A stretch of DNA of 5,461 nucleotides from JBICHM01 sp043101835 (GCA_043101835.1 JBICHM010000215.1:1-5461), one strand, 5' to 3'. Positions 1-4,994 are shown, counted from the stretch's first letter. Program-made: numbers and translations. The notes: generated by a model from the sequence alone, not told the origin.

Positions 1-795
1 GGTCAGGCGGGTGTTCACGCCCCAGGCGCGATAGATGCTCTTGGCATGGTCGTGGATCGTGTGGCGGCTGCGGTTGAGCGCCTCGGCGATCTCTGTCTCG
101 GTCATGCTCGTCGCCAGGAAGGGCGCCACCTCGCGCTGGGCCTCGGTCAGGCGGTCGAGCAGGTCGCGCCGGTGACGCACCGGGACGACGAAGACGCGCC
201 GGTAGGCGTCGACGATGTGGCGCGACAGGGCTCGCAGACACCGCGCGACCGCCGCGTCCGGATCCCACGCCGGGTCAAACCCGTCGATCTGGACAACGAG
301 CAGGCGCGGGCCGTCCTCGCCGTCGAAGGGGAGCACTGCGCGCGCAAAGTCGTGCAGCCCCTGTCGCTCCCGCGCAGCGCGATAGCCCGAGCGGTCCCAG
401 ATCTCATCGGACGCCATTCCGCGTCGGGCGCCGACGAAGCGTTCCGGGCGCAGCCGGCGCTGGCCGGCCGGGCCCGCGAGATCGTCGCTGGCGAGCCCCT
501 CCCACGCGTCGTCGTACAGACGGCGCTCGAGGCGCTGGTTGGGCACGCCGGCGAACGCGGCTTCGAGCGTCTGCCAACCGATCTGCCCGCCGATGACGCG
601 TACATCGAGCGCCATCACGCCGATCGGTTCAGTGGAGATTGTCTCGACCGTTTCGCACATCCGGCGCAGCCACGCAGGGCGGTTCCGAGCGCCGATGCGC
701 GAGATCGTCGTCGCGGCGTCGCAGCAGCGCTCGAGCAGCGGGAAGGCGACAGCCGGCGCCTGTTCCTCGACTCCAATGCCGCTCTTGCGATCCAC
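1..795 (-). CDS. LuxR-type HTH transcriptional regulator (3' end beyond window)
   Basis: DNA-binding regulator, presumably cytoplasmic. The 265 codons visible end in a LuxR/GerE helix-turn-helix at residues 216-265: it opens LTEAQREVAPFLA, then TETEIAEALNRSRHTIHDHAKS and IYRAWGVNTR, which match the family's LTxREXEVL, IAxxLxxSxxTVxxHxxxI and KLGVxxR positions. Only the last helix turns are cut off by the left edge. An in-frame TGA at 799-801 limits the 5' end. The first usable start is GTG at 793-795, preceded by a GGAG at a 9-base spacing, so I chose it. Residues 1-215 show no receiver-domain phospho-site that I can recognise. A middle stretch (GLHDFARAVL near 146-155, then LLVVQIDGFD near 165-174) vaguely resembles the degenerate GAF-like sensor part of single-component LuxR proteins; that is a guess. 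The gene is probably monocistronic with its own promoter in the AT-richer upstream spacer. The signal it senses is unknown. Confidence 0.88.
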   Translation of the reverse strand, partial: MDRKSGIGVEEQAPAVAFPLLERCCDAATTISRIGARNRPAWLRRMCETVETISTEPIGVMALDVRVIGGQIGWQTLEAAFAGVPNQRLERRLYDDAWEGLASDDLAGPAGQRRLRPERFVGARRGMASDEIWDRSGYRAARERQGLHDFARAVLPFDGEDGPRLLVVQIDGFDPAWDPDAAVARCLRALSRHIVDAYRRVFVVPVRHRRDLLDRLTEAQREVAPFLATSMTETEIAEALNRSRHTIHDHAKSIYRAWGVNTRLT

Positions 796-804
796 AGGTC
801 AACG

Positions 805-810
805 CTCCGC
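805..810 (-). promoter_or_regulatory. Ribosome binding site for the LuxR-type gene
   Basis: On the minus strand GCGGAG lies upstream of GTG 793-795, with a 9-base gap after GGAG. It supports the GTG start, which would otherwise be hard to choose because no ATG lies nearby in frame. Confidence 0.55.
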
Positions 811-820
811 GTCGGTGCGC

Positions 821-834
821 GCCTCGCACGAGGC
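821..834 (-). repeat. Short perfect palindrome in the LuxR leader
   Basis: GCCTCG-CA-CGAGGC is a 6-base inverted repeat centred about 33 bases upstream of the LuxR-type GTG start, so it lies just 5' of the ribosome binding site. It could be an operator half-site pair or a small leader hairpin near the translation start. No T-run follows, so it is not a terminator. Confidence 0.3.
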
Positions 835-876
835 AAGCCGCACGATGACCAGGTTTATACCCGAGGATCGTCATTT

Positions 877-893
877 CATTATGTTCGATAATG
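877..893. repeat. Perfect inverted repeat in AT-rich spacer, operator-like
   Basis: CATTAT-gttcg-ATAATG forms a perfect 6-base inverted repeat with a 5-base centre. One mismatch outward, two more paired bases (TT/AA) follow. It sits in the only clearly AT-rich stretch of the window (about 852-945), upstream of the LuxR-type gene. On the minus strand it contains CATAAT (878-883), a 5 of 6 match to a -10 box, but no good -35 stands at normal spacing. TATAAA (minus strand, 854-859) is another -10-like site lacking a -35. An operator overlapping the LuxR promoter is plausible but unproven. Confidence 0.35.
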
Positions 894-944
894 CAAAATC
901 TAAATCACGAGAGAGTGACATATGAAGTGTATTCGAGAAATTGA

Positions 945-956
945 CACGGATCTGTG
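945..956. repeat. Imperfect dyad, copy 1 of a 12-base direct repeat
   Basis: CACGGATCTGTG, identical to 1018-1029. Each half agrees with the reverse complement of the other at 5 of 6 positions, and this copy extends to ACAC...GTGT. It lies 150 bases upstream of the LuxR-type start and outside any supported gene, as expected of a regulator binding site. Confidence 0.4.
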
Positions 957-1017
957 TGGATACAGAGGCGCCGTCGCAGCAGGGAGGGCGCGGCCGGGAC
1001 GGTCTATGGGAATGCCG

Positions 1018-1029
1018 CACGGATCTGTG
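1018..1029. repeat. Imperfect dyad, copy 2 of a 12-base direct repeat
   Basis: Exact second copy of CACGGATCTGTG, 73 bases from copy 1, which is close to seven helical turns. It lies 24 bases beyond the phosphatase stop codon. Between the copies I see no gene. Confidence 0.4.
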
Positions 1030-1042
1030 GCGGGTGCGTGTC

Positions 1043-1055
1043 GAGAAAAATTCTC
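1043..1055 (-). terminator. Weak terminator-like hairpin at the phosphatase stop
   Basis: On the minus strand GAGAA-TTT-TTCTC forms a 5-base stem that overlaps the TGA of the phosphatase gene. The stem is short and AT-rich and no T-run follows, so it may be chance. No better terminator is visible before the LuxR-type gene. Confidence 0.2.
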
Positions 1056-1965
1056 AGTCCGTCGCCAGCGGCGTCGTCATCCACGCCGCCTCCTGCGCTT
1101 CGGGCGGGTCGGCGAGGTCGATCGGCAGCGTGACGCCGCGCTCGTGATCGCTGTTGAGCACGATCGCGTTGGGCGGCAGCACGGTCGCGCCGGTCTCTGC
1201 CTTCTGGTGGCCCAGGACAAACAGCGACACACCCCATCGCTCGGCGAGCATCGTGAGCTGTTCGGGCTTGTGCCCGCGCCCCCACACCATCAGGTGCGCC
1301 GAACCCTGGCGGGGCTCGTAGTCCGCTTCTTCGAGCGCGCGGTCCAGGATGGCGGCGTCGAATCGGTCCATGACCTCCGGCCCCGGCAGGCTGTGCGCGC
1401 ACAGCACGCCGCGCCCGTCGTTTCGCGCGACGAGCGCGAGCGGCATCGAGCGGATGAACTCCGCGATCGCTTCCTGCACCGAGTCGGCGGCGTCGCCGAA
1501 GACCTGCTCGACGCCGGCGTTGAAGGCGTCGACGACGCGCACGCCGTCCTTCACGATGCCCGAGCCGACGATCTGCGAGAGCTCGTGGTTCGCCAGCAGC
1601 GTGTGCACGTGCTCGGGGTGATCGGCCTTCAACGCCGCGACGCGCAGGAGCGCACGATGGCTGAGGTCGACATCGCCGATGAGCCGGTCGGAATGGATGA
1701 CCTCGTGGAGGATGACGCGTCGCGCGCCGCGTTCCTGCTGGTCGAGCCGGGCGCGTCGGACGACGCGCGCAAAGTGCAGCGGGTTGTCATGCAGATCGCC
1801 GGTCGCAAGCAGCGTGCCTTCGCAGGAGACGGCGTCAACGCTGCCCTGCCGGCACGCGGCGTCGCAATTCGCGGCGGCGCCCTCACGGAAGAGAGCCGCG
1901 ACCTGATCGGGGTCGCGCGCGTCGAGGCGTTCGAGCGGGTCGTGGAAGGGTGCGTCGGAGGCCAT
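1054..1965 (-). CDS. PPP-like metallophosphoesterase (calcineurin-like), probable Ser/Thr phosphatase
   Basis: A 303-residue protein of the calcineurin-like phosphoesterase fold, expected to remove phosphate using two bound metal ions. Motifs in order are GDLHDN (56-61, for GDxHG), ILHEVIH (85-91, where GDxxDRG is expected), LLANHE (123-128, for LRGNHE), CAHS (189-192), WGRGHKPE (228-235) and FVLGHQK (249-255, for the last GHxx). The W/R then LGH order, followed by SDHERGVTLPIDL, is closest to PPP-type phosphatases. Diverged points are the lost Asp of GDxxDRG and the Arg-Gly before NHE being Leu-Ala, so the metal site may differ. ATG 1965 is 11 bases after the kinase stop and has no Shine-Dalgarno, so translation probably depends on ribosomes finishing the kinase. 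No signal peptide or membrane segment is visible. The likely role is to oppose the neighbouring kinase; the substrate is unknown. Confidence 0.82.
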   Translation of the reverse strand: MASDAPFHDPLERLDARDPDQVAALFREGAAANCDAACRQGSVDAVSCEGTLLATGDLHDNPLHFARVVRRARLDQQERGARRVILHEVIHSDRLIGDVDLSHRALLRVAALKADHPEHVHTLLANHELSQIVGSGIVKDGVRVVDAFNAGVEQVFGDAADSVQEAIAEFIRSMPLALVARNDGRGVLCAHSLPGPEVMDRFDAAILDRALEEADYEPRQGSAHLMVWGRGHKPEQLTMLAERWGVSLFVLGHQKAETGATVLPPNAIVLNSDHERGVTLPIDLADPPEAQEAAWMTTPLATD

Positions 1966-1976
1966 CGGAGCGCTGA

Positions 1977-2885
1977 TCAGCCCGCCGCCGCATCGTCTTC
2001 GTCATCGTTGCCGACTGGGGCCGGCTCGCCGGACGCCTCGGCGACCGCCTTGGCGCGGAGCAGGTCGAGCTTGCCGGCGACATCGTCCATGCTGCGCGGG
2101 CGCCCCTCGGCGTCGACCTCGACGCACTGCATGATCAGGTCGTTGAGGCGCTCGGGCACCTTCGGGTTGAGCTCGATGACCGGCTTGGCCTTCTCGATGA
2201 ACTGGTCATCGAGGCTGCCGACGAGTGAGTCGCCCTTGGGCAGCGCCGTGGGGATGTGCGTGCCGGTGAGCACCCAGTACATCGTGGCGCCAAGGTTGTA
2301 GATGTCCGTCTTTGCGGTGATGGGGCGCCGGTGGACCTGCTCGGGGGCGATGTAGTCGGGCGTGCCCTGGATGCGCTCCTTGACGGTGCCGATCGGGCAC
2401 GACTGGCCGAGGTCGATGATCTTCACGTTGTCGTCGTCGGTGACGCACACGTTGTTGGGCTTCATATCCGCGTGCACGAACCCCCGCGCGTGCATGTAGG
2501 CGAGGCCCTCGGCGACTTTCTGGAACGTCGTCAGGGCGTGCACGAGGTTGCGCGGGCGCTGCTGTTCGATGCTGATGCCGTCGATGTATTCCATCACGAG
2601 GAAGAGGTCGGTGACGGTCATGAACGACCGGCTCTTCTTCATATCCACGATCTTGCGGATGACGGGGTGATCGAGCTTGCTGGCGATCTCGTATTCGCTC
2701 TCGGCCTGGTTGAGGAACCGCGCGTCCTTGGCGGAGCCGCGATGCACGTGCTTGAGCGCCCAGATCTGCTTCGTCTTGGGGTCCTGGACGAGGTAGATGA
2801 TCGAGGCGGCGCCACGCCCCAGCTCCGTGAGGACGCTGAAGCCGACCACCTTGCTGCCGGGCTTGAGGGGTTCAGGGTGCTTCAC
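1977..2885 (-). CDS. Cytoplasmic Ser/Thr protein kinase (non-RD, DLG variant)
   Basis: Complete eukaryotic-like kinase domain in 302 residues from GTG 2885. Landmarks are the glycine loop LGRGAASIIY (22-31), lysine K45 in WALKHV, probable helix-C Glu E64, catalytic loop VHADMKPNN (137-145, D140/K142/N145), metal-binding DLG (158-160), GTPDYIAPEQ (174-183), D194 in TDIYNLGA, and R262. All catalytic residues are present, but HRD reads HAD and DFG reads DLG. The C-terminus (283-302) is an acidic, Ala/Gly/Pro-rich tail. There is no membrane helix or extracellular sensor, unlike PknB-type kinases. The frame stays open upstream to TTG 3029, but those 48 residues are Arg/Pro-rich, and that TTG coincides with a -35-like box, so I prefer GTG 2885 despite its weak ribosome site. 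The phosphatase follows in the same probable operon. Confidence 0.9.
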   Translation of the reverse strand: MKHPEPLKPGSKVVGFSVLTELGRGAASIIYLVQDPKTKQIWALKHVHRGSAKDARFLNQAESEYEIASKLDHPVIRKIVDMKKSRSFMTVTDLFLVMEYIDGISIEQQRPRNLVHALTTFQKVAEGLAYMHARGFVHADMKPNNVCVTDDDNVKIIDLGQSCPIGTVKERIQGTPDYIAPEQVHRRPITAKTDIYNLGATMYWVLTGTHIPTALPKGDSLVGSLDDQFIEKAKPVIELNPKVPERLNDLIMQCVEVDAEGRPRSMDDVAGKLDLLRAKAVAEASGEPAPVGNDDEDDAAAG

Positions 2886-2933
2886 TGGTGAGAAGGTCCG
2901 CTCTCGCTCCTGCCGTCTTCCCGCATGCTCACG

Positions 2934-2954
2934 CCGGCCGCCCGGTCGGGCCGG
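2934..2954 (-). other. GC-rich hairpin in the kinase leader
   Basis: CCGGCC and GGCCGG form a 6-base stem around a 9-base loop, roughly 50-70 bases upstream of the kinase GTG and inside the predicted 5' leader. It could be a leader structure; in such GC-rich DNA, chance pairing is also likely. Confidence 0.2.
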
Positions 2955-3000
2955 ATGCGTCAGGGCATCGTTCGTGTGCGTCCGGGAACGGTTGCGGCCA

Positions 3001-3029
3001 AGTATCCCCTTAGCGCGCGGAAAGTTCAA
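3001..3029 (-). promoter_or_regulatory. Predicted sigma70-type promoter for the kinase-phosphatase operon
   Basis: On the minus strand TTGAAC (3024-3029, 4 of 6 to the -35 consensus) and GATACT (3001-3006, 4 of 6 to the -10) are 17 bases apart. Transcription would start near 2994, giving a leader of about 110 bases to GTG 2885. The box overlaps the alternative TTG 3029, arguing against that start. Confidence 0.4.
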
Positions 3030-3045
3030 CGACAGCCCTATGTCG
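3030..3045. repeat. Inverted repeat abutting the kinase -35 box
   Basis: CGACA-gcccta-TGTCG is a perfect 5-base dyad directly next to the -35-like hexamer at 3024-3029. A second small dyad, TCCCG-tt-CGGGA, follows at 3049-3060. Their position suits operators, but both are short. The rest of 2886-3125 shows no gene. Confidence 0.25.
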
Positions 3046-3125
3046 GCCTCCCGTTCGGGACGGATGAGGCTGGAGGCGGGCGGGAGGGTCAGTGTGCGCC
3101 GTGTGGGGGGGACGAGGCGGCTGCG

Positions 3126-3824
3126 TTACAGGAGGTCGCCGACCTCGGCGAGACGACGCCGGAACGCGGCCTCGGGGAAGAGGCGGCCCGGGCTCGAGAC
3201 GCCGGCGACATCCCGGTGCAGGCGGATGTTCTCCGCCGGGAGGTCGAGTTCGCGCTGGAGCGTCGCGATCAGTTCGACGAGACGGCGCATCTGGGCGTCG
3301 CTGAAGCCCCGACGATCGCCGTCGCCGACCAGGCAGATGCCGATGTAGCGTCGGTTGTAGGTGTCGGCGTCGGGGCCGGCCGTGTGCGCGCCCGGCAGCT
3401 GGTCGAGCCAGCGGAAGCCGACGTGCAGCTCGCCGTCGGGCGAGCCGGTGCCGTTGCCGATCACGAAGTGGTGGCCGAGTCCGACGAGGCCGTGCTGCTC
3501 GTGCTCGCGAGCGATCGATGCGGGCGAGCCGAACGCGTCGCCGGATGCGTGGATCACGATGCCGTCCCAGCGTCCGCCCGCCAGTTCGGCGCGCGTGCGG
3601 AGGACGGATTCGACCCCGGCGGGGCCCATGGCGTCGACGGGCATGGTCAGCGCGAGGCCGTCGAGGCGGGGGGCCGGACGCCCCTCCATCGCCATCAGGA
3701 GGCCTCCGACGAGCGTCATCGAGGCAGCGAGGGCGCACCAGACGATGCCGCGCCGCGTCAGGCGCCGGGCGACACCGGGCTGCGCAGTCGGTTCGGGATG
3801 GGCAGCGGGCTGCACCGTCGCCAC
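3126..3824 (-). CDS. Membrane-anchored amidase_2/PGRP-fold protein, catalytic site altered
   Basis: A 232-residue protein of the N-acetylmuramoyl-L-alanine amidase (type 2/PGRP) fold. After RRLTRRG, a single hydrophobic helix (about 26-46) probably anchors it in the inner membrane with the domain outside. Fold landmarks are IVIHASG (89-95, first zinc His H92), GLGHHFVIGNG (115-125), VGFRWLDQLPGAH (135-147), NRRYIGICLVGDG (157-169), SDAQMRRL (175-182) and LHRDVAGVSSPGRLFP (202-217, second zinc His H203). Compared with T7 lysozyme, the third ligand (Cys130, Asp in AmpD) is S211, the Lys128 position is V209, and Tyr46 is H118. It may therefore bind peptidoglycan without cutting it. GTG 3824 has a GGAGG 10 bases upstream. 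The nearest upstream gene is a lipoprotein, about 165 bases away. I am confident in the fold but not in amidase activity. Confidence 0.87.
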   Translation of the reverse strand: MATVQPAAHPEPTAQPGVARRLTRRGIVWCALAASMTLVGGLLMAMEGRPAPRLDGLALTMPVDAMGPAGVESVLRTRAELAGGRWDGIVIHASGDAFGSPASIAREHEQHGLVGLGHHFVIGNGTGSPDGELHVGFRWLDQLPGAHTAGPDADTYNRRYIGICLVGDGDRRGFSDAQMRRLVELIATLQRELDLPAENIRLHRDVAGVSSPGRLFPEAAFRRRLAEVGDLL

Positions 3825-3834
3825 GTCGGCGTTT

Positions 3835-3839
3835 CCTCC
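3835..3839 (-). promoter_or_regulatory. Ribosome binding site for the amidase-fold gene
   Basis: Strong GGAGG on the minus strand, 10 bases before GTG 3824 and the clearest Shine-Dalgarno in the window. It decides for GTG 3824, because the ATG at 3841-3843 that overlaps it is in another frame. Confidence 0.6.
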
Positions 3840-3856
3840 ATGAAGCGTCCGAGTGT

Positions 3857-3892
3857 CCGGACCCTGCGTTGATCGGAAGAGGCAGGGTCCGG
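3857..3892 (-). other. 11-base perfect hairpin upstream of the amidase-fold gene
   Basis: CCGGACCCTGC (3857-3867) and GCAGGGTCCGG (3882-3892) pair perfectly around a 14-base loop. The structure ends 17 bases before the Shine-Dalgarno at 3835-3839. Neither strand has a proper T-run after it, so it is either a terminator lacking the tail or a 5' leader structure affecting the amidase-fold gene. Confidence 0.45.
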
Positions 3893-3901
3893 GCTTTGCA
3901 A

Positions 3902-3944
3902 AACGCCGGAATCCATGCAGACCGTCGGCGGCCTGTCCGGCGTT
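3902..3944 (-). terminator. Probable terminator of the lipoprotein gene
   Basis: AACGCCGGA and TCCGGCGTT form a perfect 9-base stem with a 25-base loop that can fold further (CAG/CTG, CCG/CGG). Read on the minus strand, the stem ends in GGCGTTTTGC, a short T-run, about 50-90 bases after the lipoprotein stop. The loop is long for a classical terminator. Confidence 0.4.
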
Positions 3945-3958
3945 CCAAGCTTACCGGA

Positions 3959-3979
3959 CGATTGCACAGCGCGCAATCG
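3959..3979 (-). other. 7-base hairpin just after the lipoprotein stop
   Basis: CGATTGC and GCAATCG pair perfectly around the 7-base loop ACAGCGC, starting 11 bases after the lipoprotein stop. There is no T-run. It may protect the mRNA 3' end or be part of a multi-hairpin termination region with the two stems that follow. Confidence 0.3.
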
Positions 3980-3990
3980 TGGGCACGGGC

Positions 3991-4242
3991 TCAGTTTGGA
4001 GCGAGGCGCCCGCGCAGGTTCGGCGTCGCGCGCCCGAACTCGTCGTAGGTGTAGCGCGGCTCGGACTGGTTCCGGACCGCGTCGTACGACTCGTACTGGC
4101 TGCGAGGCTGGTCGCGCGGGAACAGCGGCGTGGCGCACCCGCCGGCGAGGCCCGCTGCAGCGAACCCCAGCGCAAGGATCGCGCCGCCAACACCGAAGCG
4201 GTGACGGGCAGGCCTAGCGTCGAGTTGGGCGGCGCGGGACAT
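3991..4242 (-). CDS. Small lipoprotein of unknown function
   Basis: An 83-residue protein with a lipoprotein signal. A basic start (MSRAAQLDARPARHRFG) is followed by a hydrophobic core (about 18-33), then LAGG-C with C36 as the probable lipidated residue. The -3 position is Ala rather than the usual Leu, still within the relaxed lipobox. The mature part of about 48 residues is hydrophilic, with FPRDQPRSQYESYD (41-54) and a tail YTYDEFGRATPNLRGRL (64-80) that looks like a conserved motif rather than a random linker. I recall similar small planctomycete lipoproteins but cannot name a function. It would sit in a membrane facing the periplasm. The frame is open upstream to 4455, but that part overlaps clpP and lacks protein character; ATG 4242 places the signal peptide correctly. 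There is no clear Shine-Dalgarno. Confidence 0.75.
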   Translation of the reverse strand: MSRAAQLDARPARHRFGVGGAILALGFAAAGLAGGCATPLFPRDQPRSQYESYDAVRNQSEPRYTYDEFGRATPNLRGRLAPN

Positions 4243-4250
4243 CACTCGAA

Positions 4251-4278
4251 AATCTACCGCCCCGGCCGCCTGTGACAA
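4251..4278 (-). promoter_or_regulatory. Predicted promoter of the lipoprotein gene, possibly leaderless
   Basis: On the minus strand TTGTCA (4273-4278, 5 of 6) and TAGATT (4251-4256, 4 of 6) are 16 bases apart. The -10 ends only 8 bases before ATG 4242, so transcription would begin at or within a few bases of the ATG. This fits the lack of a Shine-Dalgarno there. Confidence 0.4.
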
Positions 4279-4285
4279 CCGGGGC
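4259..4285. repeat. Inverted repeat overlapping the lipoprotein promoter
   Basis: GCCCCGG (4259-4265) and CCGGGGC (4279-4285) are a perfect 7-base dyad with a 13-base centre. One arm lies between the -35 and -10 boxes and the other just upstream of the -35, an arrangement that suits an operator. If instead it is transcribed from clpP, it could be a second hairpin after the terminator. Confidence 0.35.
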
Positions 4286-4305
4286 AGGAGATCGAAGGAG
4301 AGAGA

Positions 4306-4325
4306 GCGCGGCCTGGCGGCCGCGC
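4306..4325 (-). terminator. Probable terminator of the clpP operon
   Basis: GCGCGGCC and GGCCGCGC form a perfect 8-base GC stem with a 4-base loop, starting 42 bases after the stop of the second clpP. On the minus strand it is followed by TCTCTCTCC, a pyrimidine-rich tail rather than a pure T-run. Stem strength, tight loop and position make it the best terminator candidate in the window. Confidence 0.55.
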
Positions 4326-4367
4326 CAGTTGCTACGCCGGGAGGGTCCGCCGGGTTCGGAGAAGCAG

Positions 4368-4994
4368 TCAGTCGCCGGCGCGATTGAGGCGGGGCATGCT
4401 CGTGAGGACCTTGTCCACGAGGCCGTACTCCACCATCTCCTTGTCGTCGAGCCACTTGTTGCGGTCGCAGTCGCGCTCGATGCGGTCGTACGGCTGGCCG
4501 GTGGCCTCGGCGTAGATGGTGTAGAGGCGTTCGCGGAGGCGGAGCATCTCGCGCGCCTCGATCTCGAGGTCGGATGCCTGGCCCTCAAGCACGCCGCCGA
4601 TCAGCGGCTGGTGCATGAGATTCCGGGCGTTGGGCAGGCAGAAGCGCTTGCCCTTGGTCCCGCTGCTGGCGAGCACGGAGCCCATGCTCGCGGCCTGGCC
4701 GATGATGTAGGTGCAGACATCGGGCTCGACGAACTTCATGGTGTCGAGGATGCCCAGCCCGGCGGTGACGGAGCCGCCCGGGCTGTTGATGTAGAAGTGG
4801 ATGTCGGCCTTGGGGTCCTCGTTGGCGAGGAAGAGGATCTGCGCGACGATCAGGCTGGCGGAGTCGTCGGTCACGGGGCTGCCAAGGAAGACGATCCGGT
4901 CCTTGAGGAGTCGGCTGAAGATGTCGTAGGCGCGTTCGCCGCGGCCGGTGTTCTCGATGACGATGGGCACGAGGTGGCTCATGGGGCGTCTCAT
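4368..4994 (-). CDS. clpP: ClpP-family peptidase, second paralogue, Asp-to-Asn in the triad
   Basis: A 208-residue ClpP, the proteolytic chamber subunit that works with ClpX- or ClpA/C-type unfoldases in the cytoplasm. The full family pattern is present: VPIVIENTGRGERAYDIFSRLL (9-30), YINSPGGSVTAG (68-79), GQAASMGS with nucleophile S103, LMHQP with H128, and IERDCDRNKW (172-181). By spacing from E. coli ClpP (Ser97/His122/Asp171), the acid of the triad falls on N179, so this subunit may be weakly active alone, as in Listeria ClpP1, where the acid is also Asn. ATG 4994 and ATG 4982 are both possible; the family's usual start favours the latter (204 residues). Neither has a Shine-Dalgarno; the leader is C-rich. 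It lies 44 bases after the other clpP and is probably co-transcribed with it to form a mixed ClpP1P2 particle. Confidence 0.95.
   Translation of the reverse strand: MRRPMSHLVPIVIENTGRGERAYDIFSRLLKDRIVFLGSPVTDDSASLIVAQILFLANEDPKADIHFYINSPGGSVTAGLGILDTMKFVEPDVCTYIIGQAASMGSVLASSGTKGKRFCLPNARNLMHQPLIGGVLEGQASDLEIEAREMLRLRERLYTIYAEATGQPYDRIERDCDRNKWLDDKEMVEYGLVDKVLTSMPRLNRAGD

Noticed and set aside
46..891. Plus-strand open frame of 281 codons
   Set aside because: It lies opposite the LuxR-type gene, whose HTH motif is unmistakable on the minus strand.
922..2301. Plus-strand open frame of 459 codons preceded by GAGAG and an ATG
   Set aside because: It is antisense to the clear phosphatase and the end of the kinase, has low-complexity Arg/Val/Ala-rich content and no recognisable domain; long open frames opposite genes are common in GC-rich DNA.
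2256..2891. Plus-strand open frame rich in Val/Asp/Leu
   Set aside because: It is the mirror of the kinase catalytic domain, with all conserved kinase motifs on the other strand.
2886..3029. 48-residue N-terminal extension of the kinase from TTG 3029
   Set aside because: The residues are basic and Pro-rich with no kinase-like content, and the TTG coincides with a -35-like box. It remains a possible annotation, but GTG 2885 is more likely.
3010..3948. Minus-strand open frame of 312 codons, very Arg/Pro-rich
   Set aside because: It overlaps the amidase-fold gene in another frame; the amidase frame has the family motifs, a membrane anchor and a good ribosome site, and this one has none.
4243..4455. 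N-terminal extension of the lipoprotein frame into clpP
   Set aside because: It would bury the lipoprotein signal 70 residues inside the protein and overlap the clpP 3' end.
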